A stretch of 64,000 nucleotides of DNA, from the NCBI RefSeq assembly GCF_023856365.1, contig NW_026042832.1, forward strand, positions 1 through 64,000, written 5' to 3'. Position 1 is the stretch's first letter, and each line of letters opens with the position of its first letter. Source of the stretch: Brienomyrus brachyistius. Taxonomy: Eukaryota; Chordata; Actinopteri; Osteoglossiformes; Mormyridae. The notes under the pieces were generated by a model. The model did no database searches. It had not been told where the DNA came from and worked only from the letters and a program-made list of their open reading frames with translations. This document shows positions 9,527 through 22,909 of the stretch, in pieces. Both the position numbers and the translations under genes were made by a program.

Positions 9527-10061
9527 ACTATATAATATAAGGGAGATTTACGGGAAAATACTAATACGGGAGGATTACTGTCCATGATACACAATGACGA
9601 GACACATGTTCACTAATGACGAGAACTATTCTATTTTTCATGCCGGGTCCTTCAAATCTTACATTTACAAATCTTGTTCTTGTTCTCTGCTCGTTCCCGT
9701 AGATATATATTATTATACGGAGATTTACGGAGTCTTCAAAGACGGTCCAGCTCAAGGATCACTGTTGCTGTGGTGTAGATCAGCTGATCTGTAGTAGTCT
9801 TCTACGTACATCTTCTAGTAGACCTTCTGAGGGTACTTCACGCATTCTTGGTCGGAGGGTCCAGGTTTCCAGCTTAGCTTATTTCTTATTTCTCAGGTCA
9901 GCTGCTCTTGTATTCAGCCTACTAATATATATGGGGCTTGGTACCCAATCTCGGAATGTGGGGATGATGATATCTCCCCCCTGACCTGTCGTCCTGGCTC
10001 CCCCTTGTCGTAGCAATCGTGTTGTACCTCATCAATCTCTAGTTGTGATAGCAGTTGTTTC

Positions 10062-10133
10062 TGGCCACAACCGGGATTCGAACCCCGGTCTCCCGTGTGA
10101 AAGGCGGCGATCTTACCACTACACTATCCAGCA
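10062..10133 (-). tRNA. tRNA-Glu(TTC)-like, left copy of M1-07
   Basis: Consensus by eye. Confidence 0.58.
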
Positions 10134-10206
10134 ACTATATAATACAATATATAAAAAATATAATATAAATATAATATAAATATATAAAATATATAAAATA
10201 TATTTT

Positions 10207-10278
10207 TGGCCACAACCGGGATTCGAACCCCGGTCTCCCGTGTGAAAGGCGGCGATCTTACCACTACACTATCCAGCA
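10207..10278 (-). tRNA. tRNA-Glu(TTC)-like, right copy of M1-07
   Basis: Consensus by eye. Confidence 0.58.
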
Positions 10279-10957
10279 ACTATATAATATAAGGGAGATT
10301 TACGGGAAAATACTAATACGGGAGGACGGCGCGAAAGAGAAGTAAAATACGGTAGTTTCCCGGCCAAAACGGGAGACTTGACAGCCTGAGATGGCTTTTC
10401 CAGCGAAAACGACTTCATTATTTATCTGATTGATTTATCGACAGACCATCATACTTTTTAGACGTTATAATAACAACACTCTATTGATCCCCCTCTTACT
10501 GTCCATGATACACAATGACGAGACACATGTTCACTAATGACGAGAACTATTCTATTTTTCATGCCGGGTCCTTCAAATCTTACATTTACAAATCTTGTTC
10601 TTGTTCTCTGCTCGTTCCCGTAGATATATATTATTATACGGAGATTTACGGAGTCTTCAAAGACGGTCCAGCTCAAGGATCACTGTTGCTGTGGTGTAGA
10701 TCAGCTGATCTGTAGTAGTCTTCTACGTACATCTTCTAGTAGACCTTCTGAGGGTACTTCACGCATTCTTGGTCGGAGGGTCCAGGTTTCCAGCTTAGCT
10801 TATTTCTTATTTCTCAGGTCAGCTGCTCTTGTATTCAGCCTACTAATATATATGGGGCTTGGTACCCAATCTCGGAATGTGGGGATGATGATATCTCCCC
10901 CCTGACCTGTCGTCCTGGCTCCCCCTTGTCGTAGCAATCGTGTTGTACCTCATCAAT

Positions 10958-12732
10958 GTAGGGAGCCGCCCACTGGCCCAATGGCGGAATCCAATGGCGC
11001 AGCCGAAGGCTGTGAATGCGTGTTGGTCCTTCCAAGCGCTCCTGGGAATTACTTACCCTTTTTAATATACAAGATATTCTTTTAGACACACATCTGACTC
11101 CATTTTATTAATGACCTTATTTCAGTATATTGTAGTCATGACGTTTATGTTGTTCGGATTACTTCGGGACTCTCCTTTAGATTACCAACTCTAGTTTACC
11201 CCTGACGAAGGAGTCCGCCAGATTCGCCTCGGCCGACAGGGCGATCCGTGGGCTTGTTCCACAGGGTTTGTCTTAGATGCACGGAAATCGGCACCATTTA
11301 AGACAATGTCAGCCTCTGATTATTCGGGTCCCTCGACCTATATAATTTCCCAAAGGCCCAGTGTCTGCCAATTACTGAGCATGTGGGTGCCTCGGAGATT
11401 AAGCCGATGTTTACCCGAACCACACGTACATCCACCTCAGAGGCTCAGCCGGGGGCAGCCCATATCATAACATGTGTCAACCTCAGCGGCTGTGACGGCG
11501 CACCTTTTGTTGCGGTAGTTTGTACGAGGTTTTACTTTGGGCTCGTCTCAGGGACTCCGCCGATGCCGCCCATTGTCTTACCATGTGAGCGTCTCAGGGA
11601 CTATGCCCGGTGCCTAGGAACATAGTGTGTACGCCCCTCAGAGGGCAGACCGGTACCTTTCATCAGCATGTGTTGACCTCAGAGGTTAAGTCGGCCCGTA
11701 ACTGAGCGTGTGCGAACTCCAGAGGTGCGGTTTTGGTATCCACCTAACTTAACTTGGGCAGTCGAGTTTGGGACCCGGATAAAGGGGATTTAACCCAGAG
11801 GCTGCAAGATAGTATTTATCACTTTAGTCCTAATCAGGATAGAAGTCCAATCTGGAAAGTTTATAAAGAAGTTAGCAAATCAGACAGTCATGAAGTAATC
11901 AAGACAACATTTATTAAACATATTACAATATATAATTATTGACATGTGGCCACATACTTGTAAATACATTTGGACAAATACAATATTAAACAATCACATT
12001 CCTCAGCTGAGAGTGCACAAAGTTCTGCGGAAAGTATCTGACTACAGATGGACTTTCACGCAGTTCTCTGTGGGAGCTCTGATTACAGAGTAACTCCCCG
12101 AATCCTTCTGAGGCCCTTCCTTAAGTATCCAAACCAGGTGATGGCATGTCTCTGAAGACTGACCAATTTCGGTCAACGGTTAATTTTAGGGGCATTGTTG
12201 GCCTTGGTTCTCAAGTCCTCAGCCAATCAGATCACTTTAGGGGGTGGTCGTAATTCCCTTGTTCTGCCATGTGAGAGGCTCTCTCAGTTTGGTGGGTTTA
12301 GCCGAAGTTTCTATAGTTCTCTTAGGGAAAACTATACTGCCTTAAATCTGAGTGTATAACACTCGCCGTCTCATGCCTATTCAAACGAGACCAAACATGC
12401 GTGTATTTGTCCCTAACATCTATGTGTGGTGAGTTATCCTATTTCTAGTGGAAAAGGTGTCTGTGTCTGGGGACTGACAGCTGTTGTTGCTGTGGTTTGA
12501 CTGTGGAACTCCGGCCACTCCAGGGGGTGAAAGGTCTTGCTTTTTCTGTATTGCTCCAGTTATTCTCAGGAGCCGGCAGGGCTTTGCCTTCCTTAAAAGG
12601 GATGGTTTGATGCGTGGAGTCCAATCTTGCCTGGGCCAGTGGATCCTTTTCTTGGAGCTCTGAGATGGACTGATGCAGGCTGATCAGAGTTGGGGCCTGC
12701 AGGACCTATAAGTTTTATGTCCTTACATCAAT
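10958..12732. repeat. M2-04, 1775 bp
   Basis: Full length, matches M2-02 except 'gcctcggccgac' in place of 'gcctcagccgac', the commoner state. Confidence 0.94.
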
Positions 12733-12757
12733 CTCTAGTTGTGATAGCAGTTGTTTC

Positions 12758-12829
12758 TGGCCACAACCGGGATTCGAACCCCGGTCTCCCGTGTGAAAGG
12801 CGGCGATCTTACCACTACACTATCCAGCA
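12758..12829 (-). tRNA. tRNA-Glu(TTC)-like, left copy of M1-08
   Basis: Consensus by eye. Confidence 0.58.
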
Positions 12830-12902
12830 ACTATATAATACAATATATAAAAAATATAATATAAATATAATATAAATATATAAAATATATAAAATATATT
12901 TT

Positions 12903-12974
12903 TGGCCACAACCGGGATTCGAACCCCGGTCTCCCGTGTGAAAGGCGGCGATCTTACCACTACACTATCCAGCA
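12903..12974 (-). tRNA. tRNA-Glu(TTC)-like, right copy of M1-08
   Basis: Consensus by eye. Confidence 0.58.
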
Positions 12975-13690
12975 ACTATATAATATAAGGGAGATTTACG
13001 GGAAAATACTAATACGGGAGGACGGCGGGAAAGAGAAGTAAAATACGGTAGTTTCCCGGCCAAAACGGGAGACTTGACAGCCTGAGATGGCTGTCTCTGG
13101 CCACGCCCCCTACAGTCGGTCCGGCCCCTGGCTTTTCCAGCGTGTTCGCGAAAACGACTTCATTATTTATCTGATTGATTTATCGACAGACCATCATACT
13201 TTTTAGACGTTATAATAACAACACTCTATTGATCCCCCTCTTACTGTCCATGATACACAATGACGAGACACATGTTCACTAATGACGAGAACTATTCTAT
13301 TTTTCATGCCGGGTCCTTCAAATCTTACATTTACAAATCTTGTTCTTGTTCTCTGCTCGTTCCCGTAGATATATATTATTATACGGAGATTTACGGAGTC
13401 TTCAAAGACGGTCCAGCTCAAGGATCACTGTTGCTGTGGTGTAGATCAGCTGATCTGTAGTAGTCTTCTACGTACATCTTCTAGTAGACCTTCTGAGGGT
13501 ACTTCACGCATTCTTGGTCGGAGGGTCCAGGTTTCCAGCTTAGCTTATTTCTTATTTCTCAGGTCAGCTGCTCTTGTATTCAGCCTACTAATATATATGG
13601 GGCTTGGTACCCAATCTCGGAATGTGGGGATGATGATATCTCCCCCCTGACCTGTCGTCCTGGCTCCCCCTTGTCGTAGCAATCGTGTTG

Positions 13691-15068
13691 TCTGCCAATT
13701 ACTGAGCATGTGGGTGCCTCGGAGATTAAGCCGATGTTTACCCGAACCACACGTACATCCACCTCAGAGGCTCAGCCGGGGGCAGCCCATATCATAACAT
13801 GTGTCAACCTCAGCGGCTGTGACGGCGCACCTTTTGTTGCGGTAGTTTGTACGAGGTTTTACTTTGGGCTCGTCTCAGGGACTCCGCCGATGCCGCCCAT
13901 TGTCTTACCATGTGAGCGTCTCAGGGACTATGCCCGGTGCCTAGGAACATAGTGTGTACGCCCCTCAGAGGGCAGACCGGTACCTTTCATCAGCATGTGT
14001 TGACCTCAGAGGTTAAGTCGGCCCGTAACTGAGCGTGTGCGAACTCCAGAGGTGCGGTTTTGGTATCCACCTAACTTAACTTGGGCAGTCGAGTTTGGGA
14101 CCCGGATAAAGGGGATTTAACCCAGAGGCTGCAAGATAGTATTTATCACTTTAGTCCTAATCAGGATAGAAGTCCAATCTGGAAAGTTTATAAAGAAGTT
14201 AGCAAATCAGACAGTCATGAAGTAATCAAGACAACATTTATTAAACATATTACAATATATAATTATTGACATGTGGCCACATACTTGTAAATACATTTGG
14301 ACAAATACAATATTAAACAATCACATTCCTCAGCTGAGAGTGCACAAAGTTCTGCGGAAAGTATCTGACTACAGATGGACTTTCACGCAGTTCTCTGTGG
14401 GAGCTCTGATTACAGAGTAACTCCCCGAATCCTTCTGAGGCCCTTCCTTAAGTATCCAAACCAGGTGATGGCATGTCTCTGAAGACTGACCAATTTCGGT
14501 CAACGGTTAATTTTAGGGGCATTGTTGGCCTTGGTTCTCAAGTCCTCAGCCAATCAGATCACTTTAGGGGGTGGTCGTAATTCCCTTGTTCTGCCATGTG
14601 AGAGGCTCTCTCAGTTTGGTGGGTTTAGCCGAAGTTTCTATAGTTCTCTTAGGGAAAACTATACTGCCTTAAATCTGAGTGTATAACACTCGCCGTCTCA
14701 TGCCTATTCAAACGAGACCAAACATGCGTGTATTTGTCCCTAACATCTATGTGTGGTGAGTTATCTCTCTCTATTTCTAGCTAGTGGAAAAGGTGTCTGT
14801 GTCTGGGGACTGACAGCTGTTGTTGCTGTGGTTTGACTGTGGAACTCCGGCCACTCCAGGGGGTGAAAGGTCTTGCTTTTTCTGTATTGCTCCAGTTATT
14901 CTCAGGAGCCGGCAGGGCTTTGCCTTCCTTAAAAGGGATGGTTTGATGCGTGGAGTCCAATCTTGCCTGGGCCAGTGGATCCTTTTCTTGGAGCTCTGAG
15001 ATGGACTGATGCAGGCTGATCAGAGTTGGGGCCTGCAGGACCTATAAGTTTTATGTCCTTACATCAAT
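13691..15068. repeat. M2-05, 5'-truncated, 1378 bp
   Basis: Begins at 'tctgccaatt', missing about 406 bp of M2. Gains 9 bp near 14763-14785 ('tctctctc' and a doubled 'ctag'). Confidence 0.93.
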
Positions 15069-15093
15069 CTCTAGTTGTGATAGCAGTTGTTTC

Positions 15094-15165
15094 TGGCCAC
15101 AACCGGGATTCGAACCCCGGTCTCCCGTGTGAAAGGCGGCGATCTTACCACTACACTATCCAGCA
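15094..15165 (-). tRNA. tRNA-Glu(TTC)-like, left copy of M1-09
   Basis: Consensus by eye. Confidence 0.58.
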
Positions 15166-15238
15166 ACTATATAATACAATATATAAAAAATATAATATAA
15201 ATATAATATAAATATATAAAATATATAAAATATATTTT

Positions 15239-15310
15239 TGGCCACAACCGGGATTCGAACCCCGGTCTCCCGTGTGAAAGGCGGCGATCTTACCACTACA
15301 CTATCCAGCA
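15239..15310 (-). tRNA. tRNA-Glu(TTC)-like, right copy of M1-09
   Basis: Consensus by eye. Confidence 0.58.
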
Positions 15311-16014
15311 ACTATATAATATAAGGGAGATTTACGGGAAAATACTAATACGGGAGGACGGCGCGAAAGAGAAGTAAAATACGGTAGTTTCCCGGCCAAA
15401 ACGGGAGACTTGACAGCCTGAGATGGCTTTTCCAGCGAAAACGACTTCATTATTTATCTGATTGATTTATCGACAGACCATCATACTTTTTAGACGTTAT
15501 AATAACAACACTCTATTGATCCCCCTCTTACTGTCCATGATACACAATGACGAGACACATGTTCACTAATGACGAGAACTATTCTATTTTTCATGCCGGG
15601 TCCTTCAAATCTTACATTTACAAATCTTGTTCTTGTTCTCTGCTCGTTCCCGTAGATATATATTATTATACGGAGATTTACGGAGTCTTCAAAGACGGTC
15701 CAGCTCAAGGATCACTGTTGCTGTGGTGTAGATCAGCTGATCTGTAGTAGTCTTCTACGTACATCTTCTAGTAGACCTTCTGAGGGTACTTCACGCATTC
15801 TTGGTCGGAGGGTCCAGGTTTCCAGCTTAGCTTATTTCTTATTTCTCAGGTCAGCTGCTCTTGTATTCAGCCTACTAATATATATGGGGCTTGGTACCCA
15901 ATCTCGGAATGTGGGGATGATGATATCTCCCCCCTGACCTGTCGTCCTGGCTCCCCCTTGTCGTAGCAATCGTGTTGTACCTCATCAATCTCTAGTTGTG
16001 ATAGCAGTTGTTTC

Positions 16015-16086
16015 TGGCCACAACCGGGATTCGAACCCCGGTCTCCCGTGTGAAAGGCGGCGATCTTACCACTACACTATCCAGCA
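16015..16086 (-). tRNA. tRNA-Glu(TTC)-like, left copy of M1-10
   Basis: Consensus by eye. Confidence 0.58.
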
Positions 16087-16159
16087 ACTATATAATACAA
16101 TATATAAAAAATATAATATAAATATAATATAAATATATAAAATATATAAAATATATTTT

Positions 16160-16231
16160 TGGCCACAACCGGGATTCGAACCCCGGTCTCCCGTGTGAAA
16201 GGCGGCGATCTTACCACTACACTATCCAGCA
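16160..16231 (-). tRNA. tRNA-Glu(TTC)-like, right copy of M1-10
   Basis: Consensus by eye. Confidence 0.58.
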
Positions 16232-16910
16232 ACTATATAATATAAGGGAGATTTACGGGAAAATACTAATACGGGAGGACGGCGGGAAAGAGAAGTAAAA
16301 TACGGTAGTTTCCCGGCCAAAACGGGAGACTTGACAGCCTGAGATGGCTTTTCCAGCGAAAACGACTTCATTATTTATCTGATTGATTTATCGACAGACC
16401 ATCATACTTTTTAGACGTTATAATAACAACACTCTATTGATCCCCCTCTTACTGTCCATGATACACAATGACGAGACACATGTTCACTAATGACGAGAAC
16501 TATTCTATTTTTCATGCCGGGTCCTTCAAATCTTACATTTACAAATCTTGTTCTTGTTCTCTGCTCGTTCCCGTAGATATATATTATTATACGGAGATTT
16601 ACGGAGTCTTCAAAGACGGTCCAGCTCAAGGATCACTGTTGCTGTGGTGTAGATCAGCTGATCTGTAGTAGTCTTCTACGTACATCTTCTAGTAGACCTT
16701 CTGAGGGTACTTCACGCATTCTTGGTCGGAGGGTCCAGGTTTCCAGCTTAGCTTATTTCTTATTTCTCAGGTCAGCTGCTCTTGTATTCAGCCTACTAAT
16801 ATATATGGGGCTTGGTACCCAATCTCGGAATGTGGGGATGATGATATCTCCCCCCTGACCTGTCGTCCTGGCTCCCCCTTGTCGTAGCAATCGTGTTGTA
16901 CCTCATCAAT

Positions 16911-18685
16911 GTAGGGAGCCGCCCACTGGCCCAATGGCGGAATCCAATGGCGCAGCCGAAGGCTGTGAATGCGTGTTGGTCCTTCCAAGCGCTCCTGGGA
17001 ATTACTTACCCTTTTTAATATACAAGATATTCTTTTAGACACACATCTGACTCCATTTTATTAATGACCTTATTTCAGTATATTGTAGTCATGACGTTTA
17101 TGTTGTTCGGATTACTTCGGGACTCTCCTTTAGATTACCAACTCTAGTTTACCCCTGACGAAGGAGTCCGCCAGATTCGCCTCGGCCGACAGGGCGATCC
17201 GTGGGCTTGTTCCACAGGGTTTGTCTTAGATGCACGGAAATCGGCACCATTTAAGACAATGTCAGCCTCTGATTATTCGGGTCCCTCGACCTATATAATT
17301 TCCCAAAGGCCCAGTGTCTGCCAATTACTGAGCATGTGGGTGCCTCGGAGATTAAGCCGATGTTTACCCGAACCACACGTACATCCACCTCAGAGGCTCA
17401 GCCGGGGGCAGCCCATATCATAACATGTGTCAACCTCAGCGGCTGTGACGGCGCACCTTTTGTTGCGGTAGTTTGTACGAGGTTTTACTTTGGGCTCGTC
17501 TCAGGGACTCCGCCGATGCCGCCCATTGTCTTACCATGTGAGCGTCTCAGGGACTATGCCCGGTGCCTAGGAACATAGTGTGTACGCCCCTCAGAGGGCA
17601 GACCGGTACCTTTCATCAGCATGTGTTGACCTCAGAGGTTAAGTCGGCCCGTAACTGAGCGTGTGCGAACTCCAGAGGTGCGGTTTTGGTATCCACCTAA
17701 CTTAACTTGGGCAGTCGAGTTTGGGACCCGGATAAAGGGGATTTAACCCAGAGGCTGCAAGATAGTATTTATCACTTTAGTCCTAATCAGGATAGAAGTC
17801 CAATCTGGAAAGTTTATAAAGAAGTTAGCAAATCAGACAGTCATGAAGTAATCAAGACAACATTTATTAAACATATTACAATATATAATTATTGACATGT
17901 GGCCACATACTTGTAAATACATTTGGACAAATACAATATTAAACAATCACATTCCTCAGCTGAGAGTGCACAAAGTTCTGCGGAAAGTATCTGACTACAG
18001 ATGGACTTTCACGCAGTTCTCTGTGGGAGCTCTGATTACAGAGTAACTCCCCGAATCCTTCTGAGGCCCTTCCTTAAGTATCCAAACCAGGTGATGGCAT
18101 GTCTCTGAAGACTGACCAATTTCGGTCAACGGTTAATTTTAGGGGCATTGTTGGCCTTGGTTCTCAAGTCCTCAGCCAATCAGATCACTTTAGGGGGTGG
18201 TCGTAATTCCCTTGTTCTGCCATGTGAGAGGCTCTCTCAGTTTGGTGGGTTTAGCCGAAGTTTCTATAGTTCTCTTAGGGAAAACTATACTGCCTTAAAT
18301 CTGAGTGTATAACACTCGCCGTCTCATGCCTATTCAAACGAGACCAAACATGCGTGTATTTGTCCCTAACATCTATGTGTGGTGAGTTATCCTATTTCTA
18401 GTGGAAAAGGTGTCTGTGTCTGGGGACTGACAGCTGTTGTTGCTGTGGTTTGACTGTGGAACTCCGGCCACTCCAGGGGGTGAAAGGTCTTGCTTTTTCT
18501 GTATTGCTCCAGTTATTCTCAGGAGCCGGCAGGGCTTTGCCTTCCTTAAAAGGGATGGTTTGATGCGTGGAGTCCAATCTTGCCTGGGCCAGTGGATCCT
18601 TTTCTTGGAGCTCTGAGATGGACTGATGCAGGCTGATCAGAGTTGGGGCCTGCAGGACCTATAAGTTTTATGTCCTTACATCAAT
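16911..18685. repeat. M2-06, 1775 bp
   Basis: Full length, matches M2-04. Confidence 0.94.
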
Positions 18686-18710
18686 CTCTAGTTGTGATAG
18701 CAGTTGTTTC

Positions 18711-18782
18711 TGGCCACAACCGGGATTCGAACCCCGGTCTCCCGTGTGAAAGGCGGCGATCTTACCACTACACTATCCAGCA
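18711..18782 (-). tRNA. tRNA-Glu(TTC)-like, left copy of M1-11
   Basis: Consensus by eye. Confidence 0.58.
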
Positions 18783-18846
18783 ACTATATAATACAATATA
18801 TAAAAAATATAATATAAATATAATATAAATATATAAAATATATTTT

Positions 18847-18918
18847 TGGCCACAACCGGGATTCGAACCCCGGTCTCCCGTGTGAAAGGCGGCGATCTTA
18901 CCACTACACTATCCAGCA
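18847..18918 (-). tRNA. tRNA-Glu(TTC)-like, right copy of M1-11
   Basis: Consensus; only 136 bp from the left copy start. Confidence 0.58.
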
Positions 18919-19634
18919 ACTATATAATATAAGGGAGATTTACGGGAAAATACTAATACGGGAGGACGGCGGGAAAGAGAAGTAAAATACGGTAGTTTCC
19001 CGGCCAAAACGGGAGACTTGACAGCCTGAGATGGCTGTCTCTGGCCACGCCCCCTACAGTCGGTCCGGCCCCTGGCTTTTCCAGCGTGTTCGCGAAAACG
19101 ACTTCATTATTTATCTGATTGATTTATCGACAGACCATCATACTTTTTAGACGTTATAATAACAACACTCTATTGATCCCCCTCTTACTGTCCATGATAC
19201 ACAATGACGAGACACATGTTCACTAATGACGAGAACTATTCTATTTTTCATGCCGGGTCCTTCAAATCTTACATTTACAAATCTTGTTCTTGTTCTCTGC
19301 TCGTTCCCGTAGATATATATTATTATACGGAGATTTACGGAGTCTTCAAAGACGGTCCAGCTCAAGGATCACTGTTGCTGTGGTGTAGATCAGCTGATCT
19401 GTAGTAGTCTTCTACGTACATCTTCTAGTAGACCTTCTGAGGGTACTTCACGCATTCTTGGTCGGAGGGTCCAGGTTTCCAGCTTAGCTTATTTCTTATT
19501 TCTCAGGTCAGCTGCTCTTGTATTCAGCCTACTAATATATATGGGGCTTGGTACCCAATCTCGGAATGTGGGGATGATGATATCTCCCCCCTGACCTGTC
19601 GTCCTGGCTCCCCCTTGTCGTAGCAATCGTGTTG

Positions 19635-21012
19635 TCTGCCAATTACTGAGCATGTGGGTGCCTCGGAGATTAAGCCGATGTTTACCCGAACCACACGTAC
19701 ATCCACCTCAGAGGCTCAGCCGGGGGCAGCCCATATCATAACATGTGTCAACCTCAGCGGCTGTGACGGCGCACCTTTTGTTGCGGTAGTTTGTACGAGG
19801 TTTTACTTTGGGCTCGTCTCAGGGACTCCGCCGATGCCGCCCATTGTCTTACCATGTGAGCGTCTCAGGGACTATGCCCGGTGCCTAGGAACATAGTGTG
19901 TACGCCCCTCAGAGGGCAGACCGGTACCTTTCATCAGCATGTGTTGACCTCAGAGGTTAAGTCGGCCCGTAACTGAGCGTGTGCGAACTCCAGAGGTGCG
20001 GTTTTGGTATCCACCTAACTTAACTTGGGCAGTCGAGTTTGGGACCCGGATAAAGGGGATTTAACCCAGAGGCTGCAAGATAGTATTTATCACTTTAGTC
20101 CTAATCAGGATAGAAGTCCAATCTGGAAAGTTTATAAAGAAGTTAGCAAATCAGACAGTCATGAAGTAATCAAGACAACATTTATTAAACATATTACAAT
20201 ATATAATTATTGACATGTGGCCACATACTTGTAAATACATTTGGACAAATACAATATTAAACAATCACATTCCTCAGCTGAGAGTGCACAAAGTTCTGCG
20301 GAAAGTATCTGACTACAGATGGACTTTCACGCAGTTCTCTGTGGGAGCTCTGATTACAGAGTAACTCCCCGAATCCTTCTGAGGCCCTTCCTTAAGTATC
20401 CAAACCAGGTGATGGCATGTCTCTGAAGACTGACCAATTTCGGTCAACGGTTAATTTTAGGGGCATTGTTGGCCTTGGTTCTCAAGTCCTCAGCCAATCA
20501 GATCACTTTAGGGGGTGGTCGTAATTCCCTTGTTCTGCCATGTGAGAGGCTCTCTCAGTTTGGTGGGTTTAGCCGAAGTTTCTATAGTTCTCTTAGGGAA
20601 AACTATACTGCCTTAAATCTGAGTGTATAACACTCGCCGTCTCATGCCTATTCAAACGAGACCAAACATGCGTGTATTTGTCCCTAACATCTATGTGTGG
20701 TGAGTTATCTCTCTCTATTTCTAGCTAGTGGAAAAGGTGTCTGTGTCTGGGGACTGACAGCTGTTGTTGCTGTGGTTTGACTGTGGAACTCCGGCCACTC
20801 CAGGGGGTGAAAGGTCTTGCTTTTTCTGTATTGCTCCAGTTATTCTCAGGAGCCGGCAGGGCTTTGCCTTCCTTAAAAGGGATGGTTTGATGCGTGGAGT
20901 CCAATCTTGCCTGGGCCAGTGGATCCTTTTCTTGGAGCTCTGAGATGGACTGATGCAGGCTGATCAGAGTTGGGGCCTGCAGGACCTATAAGTTTTATGT
21001 CCTTACATCAAT
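19635..21012. repeat. M2-07, 5'-truncated, 1378 bp
   Basis: Same breakpoint and same 9-bp gain (near 20707) as M2-05. Confidence 0.93.
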
Positions 21013-21037
21013 CTCTAGTTGTGATAGCAGTTGTTTC

Positions 21038-21109
21038 TGGCCACAACCGGGATTCGAACCCCGGTCTCCCGTGTGAAAGGCGGCGATCTTACCACTACAC
21101 TATCCAGCA
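21038..21109 (-). tRNA. tRNA-Glu(TTC)-like, left copy of M1-12
   Basis: Consensus by eye. Confidence 0.58.
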
Positions 21110-21182
21110 ACTATATAATACAATATATAAAAAATATAATATAAATATAATATAAATATATAAAATATATAAAATATATTTT

Positions 21183-21254
21183 TGGCCACAACCGGGATTC
21201 GAACCCCGGTCTCCCGTGTGAAAGGCGGCGATCTTACCACTACACTATCCAGCA
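21183..21254 (-). tRNA. tRNA-Glu(TTC)-like, right copy of M1-12
   Basis: Consensus; the base change A to G (21260) lies just outside, in the 5' flank. Confidence 0.58.
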
Positions 21255-21964
21255 ACTATGTAATATAAGGGAGATTTACGGGAAAATACTAATACGGGAG
21301 GACGGCGCGAAAGAGAAGTAAAATACGGTAGTTTCCCGGCCAAAACGGGAGACTTGACAGCCTGAGATGGCTTTTCCAGCGAAAACGACTTCATTATTTA
21401 TCTGATTGATTTATCGACAGACCATCATACTTTTTAGACGTTATAATAACAACACTCTATTGATCCCCCTCTTACTGTCCATGATACACAATGACGAGAC
21501 ACATGTTCACTAATGACGAGAACTATTCTATTTTTCATGCCGGGTCCTTCAAATCTTACATTTACAAATCTTGTTCTTGTTCTCTGCTCGTTCCCGTAGA
21601 TATATATTATTATACGGAGATTTACGGAGTCTTCAAAGACGGTCCGGCTCCAGCTCAAGGATCACTGTTGCTGTGGTGTAGATCAGCTGATCTGTAGTAG
21701 TCTTCTACGTACATCTTCTAGTAGACCTTCTGAGGGTACTTCACGCATTCTTGGTCGGAGGGTCCAGGTTTCCAGCTTAGCTTATTTCTTATTTCTCAGG
21801 TCAGCTGCTCTTGTATTCAGCCTACTAATATATATGGGGCTTGGTACCCAATCTCGGAATGTGGGGATGATGATATCTCCCCCCTGACCTGTCGTCCTGG
21901 CTCCCCCTTGTCGTAGCAATCGTGTTGTACCTCATCAATCTCTAGTTGTGATAGCAGTTGTTTC

Positions 21965-22036
21965 TGGCCACAACCGGGATTCGAACCCCGGTCTCCCGTG
22001 TGAAAGGCGGCGATCTTACCACTACACTATCCAGCA
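21965..22036 (-). tRNA. tRNA-Glu(TTC)-like, left copy of M1-13
   Basis: Consensus by eye. Confidence 0.58.
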
Positions 22037-22109
22037 ACTATATAATACAATATATAAAAAATATAATATAAATATAATATAAATATATAAAATATATAAA
22101 ATATATTTT

Positions 22110-22181
22110 TGGCCACAACCGGGATTCGAACCCCGGTCTCCCGTGTGAAAGGCGGCGATCTTACCACTACACTATCCAGCA
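22110..22181 (-). tRNA. tRNA-Glu(TTC)-like, right copy of M1-13
   Basis: Consensus by eye. Confidence 0.58.
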
Positions 22182-22909
22182 ACTATATAATATAAGGGAG
22201 ATTTACGGGAAAATACTAATACGGGAGGACGGCGGGAAAGAGAAGTAAAATACGGTAGTTTCCCGGCCAAAACGGGAGACTTGACAGCCTGAGATGGCTG
22301 TCTCTGGCCACGCCCCCTACAGTCGGTCCGGCCCCTGGCTTTTCCAGCGTGTTCGCGAAAACGACTTCATTATTTATCTGATTGATTTATCGACAGACCA
22401 TCATACTTTTTAGACGTTATAATAACAACACTCTATTGATCCCCCTCTTACTGTCCATGATACACAATGACGAGACACATGTTCACTAATGACGAGAACT
22501 ATTCTATTTTTCATGCCGGGTCCTTCAAATCTTACATTTACAAATCTTGTTCTTGTTCTCTGCTCGTTCCCGTAGATATATATTATTATACGGAGATTTA
22601 CGGAGTCTTCAAAGACGGTCCAGCTCAAGGATCACTGTTGCTGTGGTGTAGATCAGCTGATCTGTAGTAGTCTTCTACGTACATCTTCTAGTAGACCTTC
22701 TGAGGGTACTTCACGCATTCTTGGTCGGAGGGTCCAGGTTTCCAGCTTAGCTTATTTCTTATTTCTCAGGTCAGCTGCTCTTGTATTCAGCCTACTAATA
22801 TATATGGGGCTTGGTACCCAATCTCGGAATGTGGGGATGATGATATCTCCCCCCTGACCTGTCGTCCTGGCTCCCCCTTGTCGTAGCAATCGTGTTGTAC
22901 CTCATCAAT

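Larger units (their letters stand above)
9285..10036. repeat. M1-06, 752 bp with internal deletion
   Basis: About 169 bp are missing between 'acgggagga' and 'ttactgtcc' (near 9575), removing most of the GGGA-rich segment. Confidence 0.92.
10037..10957. repeat. M1-07, short form, 921 bp
   Basis: Matches M1-03. Confidence 0.94.
12733..13690. repeat. M1-08, long form, right end lost
   Basis: Stops after 'aatcgtgttg', joined to M2-05 through shared TGT. Confidence 0.93.
15069..15989. repeat. M1-09, short form, 921 bp
   Basis: Matches M1-03. Confidence 0.94.
10958..16910. repeat. Higher-order unit A, 5953 bp
   Basis: Composition: M2-04, truncated long M1-08, truncated M2-05, M1-09, M1-10. It is followed directly by unit B with the same order and the same two unusual features (the TGT junction and the 9-bp gain in the truncated M2). 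Confidence 0.85.
15990..16910. repeat. M1-10, short form, 921 bp
   Basis: Short length with the 'ggcgggaaag' base of long forms, a probable conversion mosaic. Confidence 0.94.
18686..19634. repeat. M1-11, long form, right end lost
   Basis: Same truncation as M1-08; A/T spacer is 9 bp shorter. Confidence 0.93.
21013..21939. repeat. M1-12, short form, 927 bp
   Basis: Six extra bases in 'ggtccggctccagctc' near 21645. Confidence 0.94.
16911..22909. repeat. Higher-order unit B, 5999 bp
   Basis: Composition: M2-06, truncated long M1-11, truncated M2-07, M1-12, M1-13. Differs from unit A by a 9-bp loss in the A/T spacer, a 6-bp gain in M1-12, and a long rather than short final M1 (+49 bp). Confidence 0.85.
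21940..22909. repeat. M1-13, long form, 970 bp
   Basis: Matches M1-01. Confidence 0.94.
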
